From Pseudocitrobacter faecalis (GTDB taxonomy: Bacteria; Pseudomonadota; Gammaproteobacteria; Enterobacterales; Enterobacteriaceae): a DNA stretch of 64,000 nt. Location: positions 366,672-430,671 of the forward strand of contig QNRL01000004.1 in NCBI GenBank assembly GCA_003315335.1. Reading direction: 5' to 3'. Numbering within the stretch: the first letter of the stretch is position 1; each line of letters begins with the position of its first letter. A program made the translations under genes and the position numbers. Below the pieces are notes generated by a model. That model was not told the origin of the DNA, made no database searches, and saw only the letters and a program-made list of their open reading frames with translations. Shown in pieces: positions 19,091 through 27,196 of this stretch.

Positions 19091-21837
19091 CGCAGTTTCA
19101 CAAATAAATGTGCCGGCCCGGAGTTAGTCAGGTTGTTGCCGCGAACATACTCGATAGGCCGCGCGGGATCGAGCGCAATATCGGAGACCTTACGTGCCAC
19201 TAATCGGGTGGCGATCAGCGTTTCAAGCTTCGCCAGCGGCTGACCGAGACATTTATGCATCCCGTTGCCAAAACCCAAATGACCGGTGGTATCGCGGTCG
19301 ATATTAAACGTCTCGCCATCCGCGAATTTACGGCTATCGCGATTGGCGGATGAGAGCAACAATCGCACCACCGCACCTTTGGGTAACTTAACGCCTGCCA
19401 CGGTGGTGGCTTCAGTGGTCATGCGGCTGACGCGCTGGACGGTACCGCGATAGCGCGCTACCTCTTCGACAAATTTATCCGCATCCGCTTCATTATCGCG
19501 AATACGCTGCACCAGATGCGGGTGTTCTGCGAACATGCGAAACGCATTGGCGACCAGAATGGTGGTGGTGTCGTGTCCGGCGATAAAGACGAAGGCGCAC
19601 AGCTCTTTGGCTTCTTTTTCACTGAGCAGACCCTCCTTCCACATGCGGGCGATATGTCCCCCAATCGACTGGCTATTTGTGAGGTAAAGTCGCTCCATGG
19701 CGTCTTTCAGATAGGCAAAGAAGGCCATGGCGCTTTGTTCATCGGTGCCGGTGCCTGGGGCGTTACGCGCCAGGCGTCCGAAGTAGCTGAAGGTTTCGTC
19801 CGACCAGAACTTCATCTTTTCTTCGTCTTCATTTGGCACATCGATCATTGCTGAGATGGTGGCGATACTGAGCGGAATGGCGAACTCTTCCACCACATCG
19901 CCGCCGCCTTTGGCAATCATTGCATCAATTAATACCTCCGCGCGGCGCGTGATCTCGGCGGCAAACGGCTCAATGGCCAACGGCATAAAGGAGGGCTGAG
20001 CAATTTTGCGCAGACGCGTGTGATCGGGCGCATCGTACAGCGTCAGAAAAGTGAGCGGCGGCGGGCTGACCACTTCTGATGAGAAGAGTTTTGGGTTGCG
20101 TATGGCCTGCCAGACATCATCGTAGCGCGACAGGAACCAGACATCCGAGGTGGCCGACTGGCAGCGCAATACCGGAGCATGCTCGCGCATCCAGCGATAA
20201 TGTTCGTACGGATCGCCCTGCGAACCGTCGTCCACCACTTTGAAGGGCTGCAGTTCCTGCGGCCAGCTCAGCTCATGAGAGTAGGGGGGCTGTTCAACCA
20301 TTGCCGAGAACGGGCAGCGTGTGGGCTCCGGTTCTGGCGCTGCCGCCACAGCTGCAGGTGCGGATTTTTTGCCCAGTGCGCGGCTCATGGTCGCTTTGGA
20401 ATGAAGGGCGTGTTGGGCAATAATTTCTCGCGCGGCGTTCATGTCGCCATACTCAAATGCGTTAACCAGATCCCGATGCTGCTGAACGATATCACCCACG
20501 ATCTCTATGTCATCCCGTAGCGCCCGGCCAATATAGTCCTGCACCGCGAGTTGCTTATAGAGGGCGATCAGCGGTGCATTTCTTGAGGCTTCAATCAGGA
20601 ACAGATGAAACGCATGATTTGCCTGCGCGTAGCGCGTGACATCGCTAAAACGCTTACCGATAACAAACGGTGCGGTAGCGTCAGCCAGCCTGCGGAACTC
20701 AAGTAACTGTGCGCCTGACAGGCGCCCCATGGTGAGTTGTACGGCGCCCAGCTCCAGCGCCAGACGCAGATCAAACGTGTCATCGACGTCTTGCGGGGCA
20801 ATGTGTTCTTCTCCCGTCTGCACCACCTGCCCGGCCCCGGCAAACTTCTCATAATAGAAGTTACGCGGCATAACGCCTTCTGCGGCCAGCCAGTCGCGCA
20901 CGGCTTCCACCATGGGCGGCGGCCCGCAGAGATAAATATCAACATCGCCGCCGTTAAGCTGCGCCGCAGTAATATGTTGAGTCACGTAGCCTTTGTGCGG
21001 CGATGAACTTTCGGGGCTGGCGACCGTGCAGAGATAGCGAAAATTCGGCAGGCGCCGGGCGTATTCTTCAAGCCGAGCCAGTTCAACCCGATCCTCGTCG
21101 TGGGTGACGCCGAAGATCAACTGGATCGGCTGCGTGACTTCACCTTCTTCAGCGATCTTATCCAGCATGGACAAAAACGGCGCAAGTCCCGTGCCGCCCG
21201 CGAGGAATAAAAGCGGGCGTTCGATGGGGCGCAGGTAGAAACTGCCCATCGGCCCGCGAAACGTAATGGCGTCGCCGGGTTTAGCTCGCTCGGCAAGATA
21301 GCTGGACATTAAACCCTGCGGAACATTGCGGATCAGAAAGGAAACTTCGTTGGCCGAGGGGCCTGAGCTAAATGAGTAGGAGCGGGTTTGCGTGCTGCCA
21401 GGTACCTGCACATTGACGTACTGACCTGGAAGGAAGCGGAGAGCGCTGCGGTTTTCCACCTCGGCGGAGAAAGTGATTGCAGTGGGCGAGAGCGCTTCAC
21501 ACGCGGTGATGCGCCCGGTGAAGGCTGTGCTGCTGATGCCCGCTGCTTCAGATGTAGCGGCAATCTGTACCACGCAGTCGCTCAACGGACGCATCTGGCA
21601 GGTCAGTACATGTCCGGCATTCGCTTCATCATCGGAAAGGGCGTCAGGCACGTAATCGCCAGGCACAAACTGGCCTGATTCACAGGTGGCTTTGCAGGTG
21701 CCGCACACACCGTCACGACAGTCGAGTGGAATAGCAATTTTTGCGCGCAGCGCCGCATCGGCGACAGACTCACCGGTAAGACACTGAATAAAATGCGTCG
21801 CGCCGTCTTCAAAGCGTAGGGTAACCTGATGGCTCAT
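19087..21837 (-). CDS. Self-sufficient oxygenase: ferredoxin-reductase-FCD-like-cytochrome P450 fusion
   Basis: 916 residues. Order of parts: plant-type 2Fe-2S domain (C40, C45, C48, C80); FAD domain (RSYS at 152-155); NAD domain (GGTGLAPFL near 213 and CGPPPM near 303), like BenC-type oxygenase reductases; an all-helical segment (~350-490) that resembles the FCD ligand-binding domain of GntR regulators (FDLRLALE, then HAFHLFL, then ALHSKATM); an Ala/Pro linker; and a C-terminal P450 (~515-916) with I-helix AGHDTTT, ExxR as EVAR and heme loop FGNGMHKCLG. Electrons should pass NADH to FAD to FeS to heme within one chain. This is the opposite order to CYP116B enzymes, where P450 is N-terminal. 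The substrate is unknown; BenC-like and AraC neighbours hint at aromatic acids. Confidence 0.85.
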   Translation of the reverse strand: MSHQVTLRFEDGATHFIQCLTGESVADAALRAKIAIPLDCRDGVCGTCKATCESGQFVPGDYVPDALSDDEANAGHVLTCQMRPLSDCVVQIAATSEAAGISSTAFTGRITACEALSPTAITFSAEVENRSALRFLPGQYVNVQVPGSTQTRSYSFSSGPSANEVSFLIRNVPQGLMSSYLAERAKPGDAITFRGPMGSFYLRPIERPLLFLAGGTGLAPFLSMLDKIAEEGEVTQPIQLIFGVTHDEDRVELARLEEYARRLPNFRYLCTVASPESSSPHKGYVTQHITAAQLNGGDVDIYLCGPPPMVEAVRDWLAAEGVMPRNFYYEKFAGAGQVVQTGEEHIAPQDVDDTFDLRLALELGAVQLTMGRLSGAQLLEFRRLADATAPFVIGKRFSDVTRYAQANHAFHLFLIEASRNAPLIALYKQLAVQDYIGRALRDDIEIVGDIVQQHRDLVNAFEYGDMNAAREIIAQHALHSKATMSRALGKKSAPAAVAAAPEPEPTRCPFSAMVEQPPYSHELSWPQELQPFKVVDDGSQGDPYEHYRWMREHAPVLRCQSATSDVWFLSRYDDVWQAIRNPKLFSSEVVSPPPLTFLTLYDAPDHTRLRKIAQPSFMPLAIEPFAAEITRRAEVLIDAMIAKGGGDVVEEFAIPLSIATISAMIDVPNEDEEKMKFWSDETFSYFGRLARNAPGTGTDEQSAMAFFAYLKDAMERLYLTNSQSIGGHIARMWKEGLLSEKEAKELCAFVFIAGHDTTTILVANAFRMFAEHPHLVQRIRDNEADADKFVEEVARYRGTVQRVSRMTTEATTVAGVKLPKGAVVRLLLSSANRDSRKFADGETFNIDRDTTGHLGFGNGMHKCLGQPLAKLETLIATRLVARKVSDIALDPARPIEYVRGNNLTNSGPAHLFVKLR

Positions 21838-22025
21838 TGTTCTTATCCTCGGGTTGCAGGTGATTCCAGCCTCTGACGGACTGGTATGAAACTCGAGGCT
21901 TCATATCATGCCGGAAGCCCTTTTCAGTCAACGGACAGAAATGACGTAAGACAGGACAAACCGTGCATTCGATGGAGTTGGTGAGCGGGGGCACATTTTG
22001 GCAGGAGAGGCGAAAAGCAGGCATT
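21838..22025. promoter_or_regulatory. Upstream region of the P450 fusion
   Basis: About 190 bases before the leftward P450-fusion gene. A ribosome site GAGG lies ~10 bases before the start. A small palindrome TATGAA-9-TTCATA (21885-21905) could be an operator, but the arms are short. No other gene was found. Confidence 0.4.
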
Positions 22026-22056
22026 AAAAAACCCGCAAACTCAGAGAGAATGCGGG
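22026..22056 (-). terminator. Terminator downstream of tRNA-Pro
   Basis: Reverse-strand stem CCCGCA/TGCGGG followed by TTTTTT, about 50 bases after the tRNA 3' end. It is the host terminator of the interrupted tRNA-Pro gene. Confidence 0.75.
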
Positions 22057-22102
22057 CTCTTAAGGGGTGCTGAACGTTAAAAAACGTATCAGAAAATCTT
22101 TT

Positions 22103-22150
22103 TGGTCGGCACGAGAGGATTTGAACCTCCGACCCCCGACACCCCATGAC
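22103..22150 (-). tRNA. proL: 3' fragment of tRNA-Pro(GGG) gene = prophage attL
   Basis: Read on the reverse strand, the 48 bases run from GTCATGGGGTGTCGGGGG (anticodon arm, anticodon GGG) through the T arm GGTTCAAATCC to the discriminator and CCA end. They match E. coli proL. The match stops abruptly at 22150, and the D arm and acceptor 5' strand are missing. The gene is therefore split here, and the phage DNA starts at or within this block. The full tRNA should be rebuilt at attR, outside the window, using the phage copy of the same 3' block. Confidence 0.88.
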
Positions 22151-22587
22151 ACCGCTTTCAAATCGCTGAAAGCCGCACCATTGCTGGTGGTTTGAGGGGT
22201 TCGTATGTACAAACAAACAGTGCTTTTTTGGCAAGATCTGCACTTTATACATCAATAGGTTAGGATAGGGTTTTACCCCTGATAAAAGGGTAAATAAGAG
22301 CCAAAGTTAACGTGATAGGTTTCACCAATAGCACTTTTTGTTCAAAAAAAACTGCAGTGTTTTTGTTAATAAGTCAGGGTTATTAACAATGTTATGCACA
22401 GTTATTGCTTTTGTTAGTGTATTTTTCGATGATAAACCTGCGTTATTGCGATTAGTCAAGACTTGACTAATCTAATTGCATACTTTCCGTATTGGAATTC
22501 ATTCACTACCTCGTGTACCCTTTTCAAACTAAGTAAGATTGCTTCAAACCAAAGCAACTATGTCAAACGCTTCTTAAGGAAGATTTA
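22151..22587. other. Prophage left-arm region, gene-free, with palindromes
   Basis: About 440 AT-rich bases without a gene, between attL and the first prophage gene. It contains a 10-bp inverted repeat TTGTTAATAA/TTATTAACAA (22363-22389, 7-base loop) and a 23-base palindrome GATTAGTCAAG-A-CTTGACTAATC (22450-22472). The right arm of the latter contains a TTGACT -35-like element. Likely roles are integrase/excisionase arm sites near attL and a regulated promoter for the next gene. Confidence 0.5.
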
Positions 22588-23358
22588 ATGCCTCAATTGG
22601 CACTTAAAGCGAACGAAATCAGTATCGAGCTGATAGAGATGCTTACTTCAAAATCTCAGCTTTCTGAAATGCAGTTCTATCGATATCTGAAGGATATCGA
22701 AAAGCTGCGCGATGGTGTTTCAGAGAGTTATCTCAAAGCCTTGGCTAATGCGGCCTATGGCCGAAAAGACGTAGCTGTTGCTTTCTTTGAGGATGCCCTA
22801 AAGCATAACAACGATGTAGTTGCGCAAAACTATATAGTCTATCTGAATAATTATGGTACTTATCAAGAGGTTCAAGAAGTTGTGAACCGATTGACCAAAG
22901 TCTATGGTAACAGAACCATGTTAAGTCATGCCTGGGAAACAAATCTTTTCCTTGGGGATGTCGACACAGCTCTCTACTACGCCGGAAAATTAGTTGGCGT
23001 GACGGAAGAGAAGGAGGCTGAAATGGTAAAACATCTGGCAGCTACTGCTTTGGTAGAGACTAAACTCTTCAAACGAACTTCGGGTGTAACTGACGACCAG
23101 TTCAAAGATATTGCAGTTCGTGTTATAGGTGTTGCGCATAATCATAAGGTTAAACCAGTCTCTTTGTCCTTTTATTCTGTGCCTGAAGAGAAAACATCTT
23201 CGTATGTAATGACTGTAGATACGTTGGATCCAGATGTTCTATCTGACATGAACTTAGACATAGCCTTCTCTTTGGCAGAAAATGATGAGTTGATTGGTAA
23301 GAATTTCAGTGTGTGGTTTGAAGGTGTCCAGGAGGAGTCTGACTGTGCCAATATCTAG
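22588..23358 (+). CDS. TPR-like accessory protein (partner of HEPN gene)
   Basis: 256 residues, family not recognised with certainty. The first ~170 residues are helical with repeats that look like tetratricopeptide units (AYGRKDVAVAFFEDALKHN; LGDVDTALYYAGKLVG). The last ~80 residues are a beta-rich part (VSLSFYSVPEEKTSSYVMTVDT). No signal peptide or membrane segment. The start at 22588 has AAGGAAG upstream. It overlaps the HEPN gene by 14 bases, so the two are translationally coupled. Base composition is clearly more AT-rich than the host genes. Position between attL and integrase is a usual place for accessory prophage cargo. A defence or toxin-control role is inferred only from the partner. 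Confidence 0.75.
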   Translation: MPQLALKANEISIELIEMLTSKSQLSEMQFYRYLKDIEKLRDGVSESYLKALANAAYGRKDVAVAFFEDALKHNNDVVAQNYIVYLNNYGTYQEVQEVVNRLTKVYGNRTMLSHAWETNLFLGDVDTALYYAGKLVGVTEEKEAEMVKHLAATALVETKLFKRTSGVTDDQFKDIAVRVIGVAHNHKVKPVSLSFYSVPEEKTSSYVMTVDTLDPDVLSDMNLDIAFSLAENDELIGKNFSVWFEGVQEESDCANI

Positions 23359-23728
23359 TAAGGATATTATTGACTTTGCTAAAGATTGCCAGACCAGAAA
23401 TGACGAAATCGGCTTCCGAAATGCAATCGCACGTGCTTATTATGCAGCGTATCATCATGTGTTACCCTGCTTAACAAATGGTCCTCGCGATAGCCATCAA
23501 GGACTCATTAATTACTTGGTTAATGAAGCTTGGAAGGGTAACGAACCGTTTGAAAAAATTGATATGGTTGGTCTTGGATATGCTTTACAGTCACTTAAAG
23601 ATCAACGGATTGTTTGCGATTATCGATTAAACGATACTGTGACATCAACTCAGTCAGCCACCGCAATAAAGACGGTCGAAAAGCTTCTTAAGCGTTGCGC
23701 TGATATGACAAAATCAGAAGCATCATGA
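23345..23728 (+). CDS. HEPN-domain protein (candidate RNase/toxin)
   Basis: 127 residues starting at a GTG (23345), chosen because CAGGAGGA lies 9 bases upstream; the frame is also open to 23294. The central helix RNAIARAYYAAYHHV carries R30-x6-H37, the spacing of the catalytic Rx4-6H motif of HEPN ribonucleases, and the RAYYAAYH block is typical of UPF0332-like HEPN proteins. HEPN proteins are common effectors of toxin-antitoxin and antiphage systems. It is coupled to the upstream TPR-like gene and followed by an intrinsic terminator, so the pair forms a self-contained unit. Enzymatic activity is inferred. Confidence 0.78.
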   Translation: MPISSKDIIDFAKDCQTRNDEIGFRNAIARAYYAAYHHVLPCLTNGPRDSHQGLINYLVNEAWKGNEPFEKIDMVGLGYALQSLKDQRIVCDYRLNDTVTSTQSATAIKTVEKLLKRCADMTKSEAS

Positions 23729-23737
23729 TTTGTAGTT

Positions 23738-23763
23738 AAAAGGTCCTTAATAGGACCTTTTTT
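23738..23763. terminator. Terminator between HEPN cassette and int
   Basis: AAAAGGTCC-TTAATA-GGACCTTTTTT hairpin. The symmetrical A and T runs suggest it stops both the HEPN transcript and the convergent int transcript. Confidence 0.88.
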
Positions 23764-23776
23764 GATCTCTAAGGAT

Positions 23777-24955
23777 TTATCCGGCCTTAATTTCTCCATG
23801 CGGGACTACTACCCAGTCGATATGGTTTTGCGTGTAGATCTTCGTCGACTTCGCATCGCTATGCGCCATTCGCCCCTGTGGATCTATACCCTGCTGATCG
23901 AAAAGGTGGGCGGCCAGCGCGCGGATTTCGTGGAAGGTTGGTCTTTCATCCATCGCCAGTTTGTCACATAAACCTAGTTTGTCACGCACTGCGGAAAAGG
24001 ACCTGCTCAGGTAGTCAGGCGCAACCTGTGTCGGGTGAGAAACCTCTTTACTACGTTTAACCTGTCGTTCAGGAATCCGGTGAACGATAAACGGGCTGGC
24101 GACGTTATCGCGGCTTTCATCAATAATCCGTTTTAGCTCTTCCCCGATCGGTATCGCGACATGCGAGGCTTCTTTCTTCTGTACTTTCTGGCGGTGGATG
24201 TACAGCGTGCCATAAATGCCATTTTCTGGCTGTGCCAGCCATACACACCCGCAGACACCATCCTTTGGCTCACTGATTGAATATCGGATCCGTGACACCT
24301 CAAGACGTGCGTGCGTCGTCTGCAACGCTAAATCCATCGCTGTACGTAACCATGGTTCGGCAGCACGTCGAATGGCTTTGAAGTTATCAAGTGACAGACG
24401 CTGGCGTTTCTTCTCTTCAGTTCTGCGCATTTTTTTACGTGTAGCTGGGTTATCGAACATCAATGATTCATCGACCGCGTAAGAGAATAATTTTTTAAGG
24501 AAGCTGACCTTGCGGTTTTGAACGTTCGCTGATGAGTCGGCGTGATAATGATTTATGTAGGCGTTCACATGCTCAAGCTCGATATCGCAAGCCGGTATAT
24601 TGTTAAAGAATTCCTTCACTCTCAGTGCGTCGTTATTCCAGTCGTCGAGCGTATTTTGCGAAGGACGTTCATTTTCGATGGCTCGCTCCATAATGTGACC
24701 CACATGCTCGGAAAATGGTTTCGCTTCTCCCGACATCCCCCCAGACTCTCGGATTAGCATTTCGACCGACGGAGTTTCCGCCGGCCGCATTCTTAGGTTG
24801 TATTCGCGCGCTATAGCAATTGCTACAGCGCGGTCTTTACCGATATTCTTTTTCTTTCCGGTTATTAGAGTGAATTTATAAACGCCGCGATCTTTATCAA
24901 ATACCAGATAGTCAGGAAGATGGCGGTATTCTCTTTTTCTTGGCCTGGCAGCCAT
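23777..24955 (-). CDS. int: Phage tyrosine-recombinase integrase
   Basis: 392 residues. The N-terminal arm-binding region begins MAARPRKREYRHLPDYLVFD, a typical lambdoid integrase start. Catalytic residues seen: first Arg in TTHARLEV, box II HEIR near residue 345, and HSDAKSTKIYTQ with His and the nucleophile Tyr. It should recombine phage attP with the tRNA-Pro site. It starts 2 bases after the xis stop, so the two are one operon. Confidence 0.94.
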   Translation of the reverse strand: MAARPRKREYRHLPDYLVFDKDRGVYKFTLITGKKKNIGKDRAVAIAIAREYNLRMRPAETPSVEMLIRESGGMSGEAKPFSEHVGHIMERAIENERPSQNTLDDWNNDALRVKEFFNNIPACDIELEHVNAYINHYHADSSANVQNRKVSFLKKLFSYAVDESLMFDNPATRKKMRRTEEKKRQRLSLDNFKAIRRAAEPWLRTAMDLALQTTHARLEVSRIRYSISEPKDGVCGCVWLAQPENGIYGTLYIHRQKVQKKEASHVAIPIGEELKRIIDESRDNVASPFIVHRIPERQVKRSKEVSHPTQVAPDYLSRSFSAVRDKLGLCDKLAMDERPTFHEIRALAAHLFDQQGIDPQGRMAHSDAKSTKIYTQNHIDWVVVPHGEIKAG

Positions 24956-24957
24956 GG

Positions 24958-25167
24958 TTAGCCCTCGTTAATTAACTGACGGACTGCTTGATTAACCAAT
25001 GAGTCGACACCCCATTTTTCTGTTTCGCAGACGAACGCAGAGCCATCCACAATTTTTCCCATGAGTAAACCATTTTCGACCCAGCGCTTAATAGTCCGAT
25101 TGTCAGGTATTGAATCCTTAGTAAATTCACGTTTGCCCCATTGACTGGCTTTCATCAGCTTTGCCAT
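24958..25167 (-). CDS. xis: Excisionase (Xis-like)
   Basis: 69-residue basic protein with a winged-helix look (MKASQWGKREFTKDSIPDNR, then TIKRWVENG). It is similar to the excisionases that accompany lambdoid integrases. It would bend attachment-site DNA and favour excision. Placed directly upstream of int in the same operon, preceded by GGAGAAATATCC. Confidence 0.85.
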   Translation of the reverse strand: MAKLMKASQWGKREFTKDSIPDNRTIKRWVENGLLMGKIVDGSAFVCETEKWGVDSLVNQAVRQLINEG

Positions 25168-25210
25168 GGATATTTCTCCATAAGGCCCGGCTGCACCCGG
25201 GCTGTCATGT

Positions 25211-25783
25211 TTATTCGTCAGCGATCGCGTTTGTAATTAGCTTTTGCCAGATAGCCGAGACGTATTTAACCTGGTGGCGGGCGTCGGCCAGCGCGTTGTG
25301 AGCTACACCATCAAATGGCATATCGCGCTTGGGATCGAAACCAAACTGTTTGCCGAGTAGCACCATGGTGCGCACGTCGCTATCGTTCCAGAATTTCCAT
25401 GGGCAGGTTTGGTCGGCGCGTTCATAAGCTGAACGTAAAATAACGTTGTCGAAATTGGCCCCATTGCCCCAGACTTTCAGATAACGCGGATTGTCAGAAT
25501 TACGGCTGATAAATGAGCTAAACTCCGAGAGCGCTTCGGCAATGTTCTTGGTATCGTCGGTACAAATTGCGGCGCGAGCCTCTGCTGATTGCTTAAGCCA
25601 CCACAGGATGGTATCACCATCAGGGGTTGCCCCCTGATCCATAGCGCTGGCGAGGTTGATGGCCACATAGAACTCGGCGCCCAGATCGCCGTTTTTCGGG
25701 TCGAAGAACACTGCACCGATAGCGACAATTGGTGCGGCAGGATTATTGCCCATAGTTTCAATGTCGATCATTAAATTGTTCAT
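25211..25783 (-). CDS. DEDD-type 3'-5' exonuclease (Rv2179c-like/ExoVIII-like)
   Basis: 190 residues. RNase-H-like exonuclease fold with MIDIETMG (Asp and Glu of motif I), GNGANFDNVIL (motif II) and AHNALADARHQ (motif III His and Asp). These are the DEDDh residues of the exoribonuclease Rv2179c-like/phage exonuclease group. Phage members are often annotated as exodeoxyribonuclease VIII-like and lie near xis/int. DNA or RNA substrate not decidable here. Confidence 0.85.
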   Translation of the reverse strand: MNNLMIDIETMGNNPAAPIVAIGAVFFDPKNGDLGAEFYVAINLASAMDQGATPDGDTILWWLKQSAEARAAICTDDTKNIAEALSEFSSFISRNSDNPRYLKVWGNGANFDNVILRSAYERADQTCPWKFWNDSDVRTMVLLGKQFGFDPKRDMPFDGVAHNALADARHQVKYVSAIWQKLITNAIADE

Positions 25784-25785
25784 TT

Positions 25786-25959
25786 TTAGCTCTCAAATTT
25801 CCAGGTATGACTAACAATTTCAGTGGCATCGCCACGGCATGGGTTGTCCAGTTTCTGTCCGCCACATTGACCGTATTCAACATCTACCCAATCTGAAATA
25901 TCTTTATCGGTGGCGTGATCAGGCACGTCGATTTCCAGTGTGATGATGATTGTTTTCAT
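25786..25959 (-). CDS. Small hypothetical phage protein (57 aa)
   Basis: 57 residues, MKTIIITLEIDVPD... ending HTWKFES. The start overlaps the stop of the upstream gene by ATGA, and its stop is 2 bases before the exonuclease start, so it sits in an operon with tight spacing. The beta-strand-rich start and two Cys (GQCGG, PCRG) are the only notable features. No function assigned. Confidence 0.7.
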   Translation of the reverse strand: MKTIIITLEIDVPDHATDKDISDWVDVEYGQCGGQKLDNPCRGDATEIVSHTWKFES

Positions 25960-26825
25960 CGTTTCCTCAGCTGCGGTACTGCTGCGAAATGCTCGACACC
26001 TTTAGCCCAAATAGCTTTGATGGTCGTCCATGAGACAGGAACGCTGATTTCAATTCTTCCGCTTCCGTCGCACGTTTCGCACTCCTCGTCGCCAAAACAC
26101 TCTGGACAGTTTATGAATTTGGTCTCTGAAAACTCACCTGATAACGCTCCTTTAGCACCGTTCTCGGCTGATAATCTCCTCGGCATCAACTGCCAATCAT
26201 CCAGAATTACCGGAGAGTTGGCAGTCATCGCTTCCTGATAACGTTCGAGCTGAACGTATTCCTGCACAGTCCAACCCATTACTCTACAGTCTGATGCCTC
26301 GGCTGCATCAGTGGAGTAAGAGAGCGTCCTACCACCTGGGACTGAAATCCCATACAGGTCTGCTACCGTCTTAAACTGTGGTGCAGGAATATTTTCAGGA
26401 ATATTTTGCGGTTCTTTTTGTGGTTGAACGGCACCCTGAAGCATGGAGGCGCGGCGTTGCCAGACAATCCAGGCCACTACCATATCCCACGCCATATAGC
26501 CCTGATCGCCATTTTTAGCGCGACTGAGGTCAATTGTGTCTTTGAACCTTTCGGCCATGAATGCTTCGAACGCTCCCCGCTCATCAGACACTACCGGCGC
26601 TGGCGGGGCGGCGTATAGCTGCACGGCATCTTCATGAAAAGATGGGGAGTACCCACACGGCCCTTTCCGGAACGTACCAACAGGCTCAGCCTCCAGCGAT
26701 GCCAGCGCGAGATTCGCTATCTCCAAATCCATCAGCGCAACGCTGCACTCAGGGTGCTTAAGTGCGGTTTCTTTCTGCGTTTCAATACGCGCAATTAACT
26801 GCTCTTTTGTGATTGGGGTTGTCAT
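25956..26825 (-). CDS. Phage early protein with Ea22-like N-terminus and CxxC motifs
   Basis: 289 residues. The N-terminus (MTTPITKEQLIARIETQKETALKH) resembles the Ea22/ead-type early proteins of lambdoid phages. Near the C-terminus is a DnaJ-like zinc-ribbon fragment, NCPECFGDEECETCDGSGR, with four cysteines in CxxC pairs. The start at 26825 is preferred because GGAAGG lies 7 bases upstream; an in-frame ATG at 26840 is less well placed. Function unknown. It overlaps both neighbours by 4 bases. Confidence 0.75.
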   Translation of the reverse strand: MTTPITKEQLIARIETQKETALKHPECSVALMDLEIANLALASLEAEPVGTFRKGPCGYSPSFHEDAVQLYAAPPAPVVSDERGAFEAFMAERFKDTIDLSRAKNGDQGYMAWDMVVAWIVWQRRASMLQGAVQPQKEPQNIPENIPAPQFKTVADLYGISVPGGRTLSYSTDAAEASDCRVMGWTVQEYVQLERYQEAMTANSPVILDDWQLMPRRLSAENGAKGALSGEFSETKFINCPECFGDEECETCDGSGRIEISVPVSWTTIKAIWAKGVEHFAAVPQLRKR

Positions 26826-27196
26826 GGTTTCACCTTCCATTTACGCGCACACTCAAGACGCCATTTTTTAATGTTGTTTTCAGCGATATCTGTCATACCA
26901 TCGTCAAACTGATATTTACGGCGCATTCTTTTGCATTTAAGCCATACCGGAATTGCTACAATCCAGAAGATAAGAGGCCAGACGAAAACTCCACTAACAG
27001 CCGCGGTAATAACCACCAGCATCAACGGAAGCTCCCGCACTTCCGTATCTAAGAAATCACGGCAAACATCTTTCAATGCGATAAATATATGCCTATACAA
27101 ATCAGCGGTGTATGCCATGCAGTCGATGAAGTTAAAGTCGTAACCTGCCGCTGCAGCCCATGTGGGGCGGTCGATAAAATGACGTAATGTCAGCAT
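26822..27196 (-). CDS. Small phage membrane protein
   Basis: 124 residues with a hydrophobic segment LPLMLVVITAAVSGVFVWPL and a second one, IFWIVAIPVWL, forming one hairpin or one long membrane anchor. A basic cytosolic stretch KCKRMRRKYQ follows. No family recognised. Part of the leftward early operon and directly adjacent to the next gene. Confidence 0.65.
   Translation of the reverse strand: MLTLRHFIDRPTWAAAAGYDFNFIDCMAYTADLYRHIFIALKDVCRDFLDTEVRELPLMLVVITAAVSGVFVWPLIFWIVAIPVWLKCKRMRRKYQFDDGMTDIAENNIKKWRLECARKWKVKP

Noticed and set aside
21809..22255. Reverse frame crossing the tRNA fragment and attL
   Set aside because: It spans the host-phage junction and the tRNA-Pro 3' part, so it is a chance frame.
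25981..26100. Reverse-complement frames suggesting a separate zinc-finger gene
   Set aside because: The CxxC motifs belong to the end of the 289-residue protein in one continuous frame.
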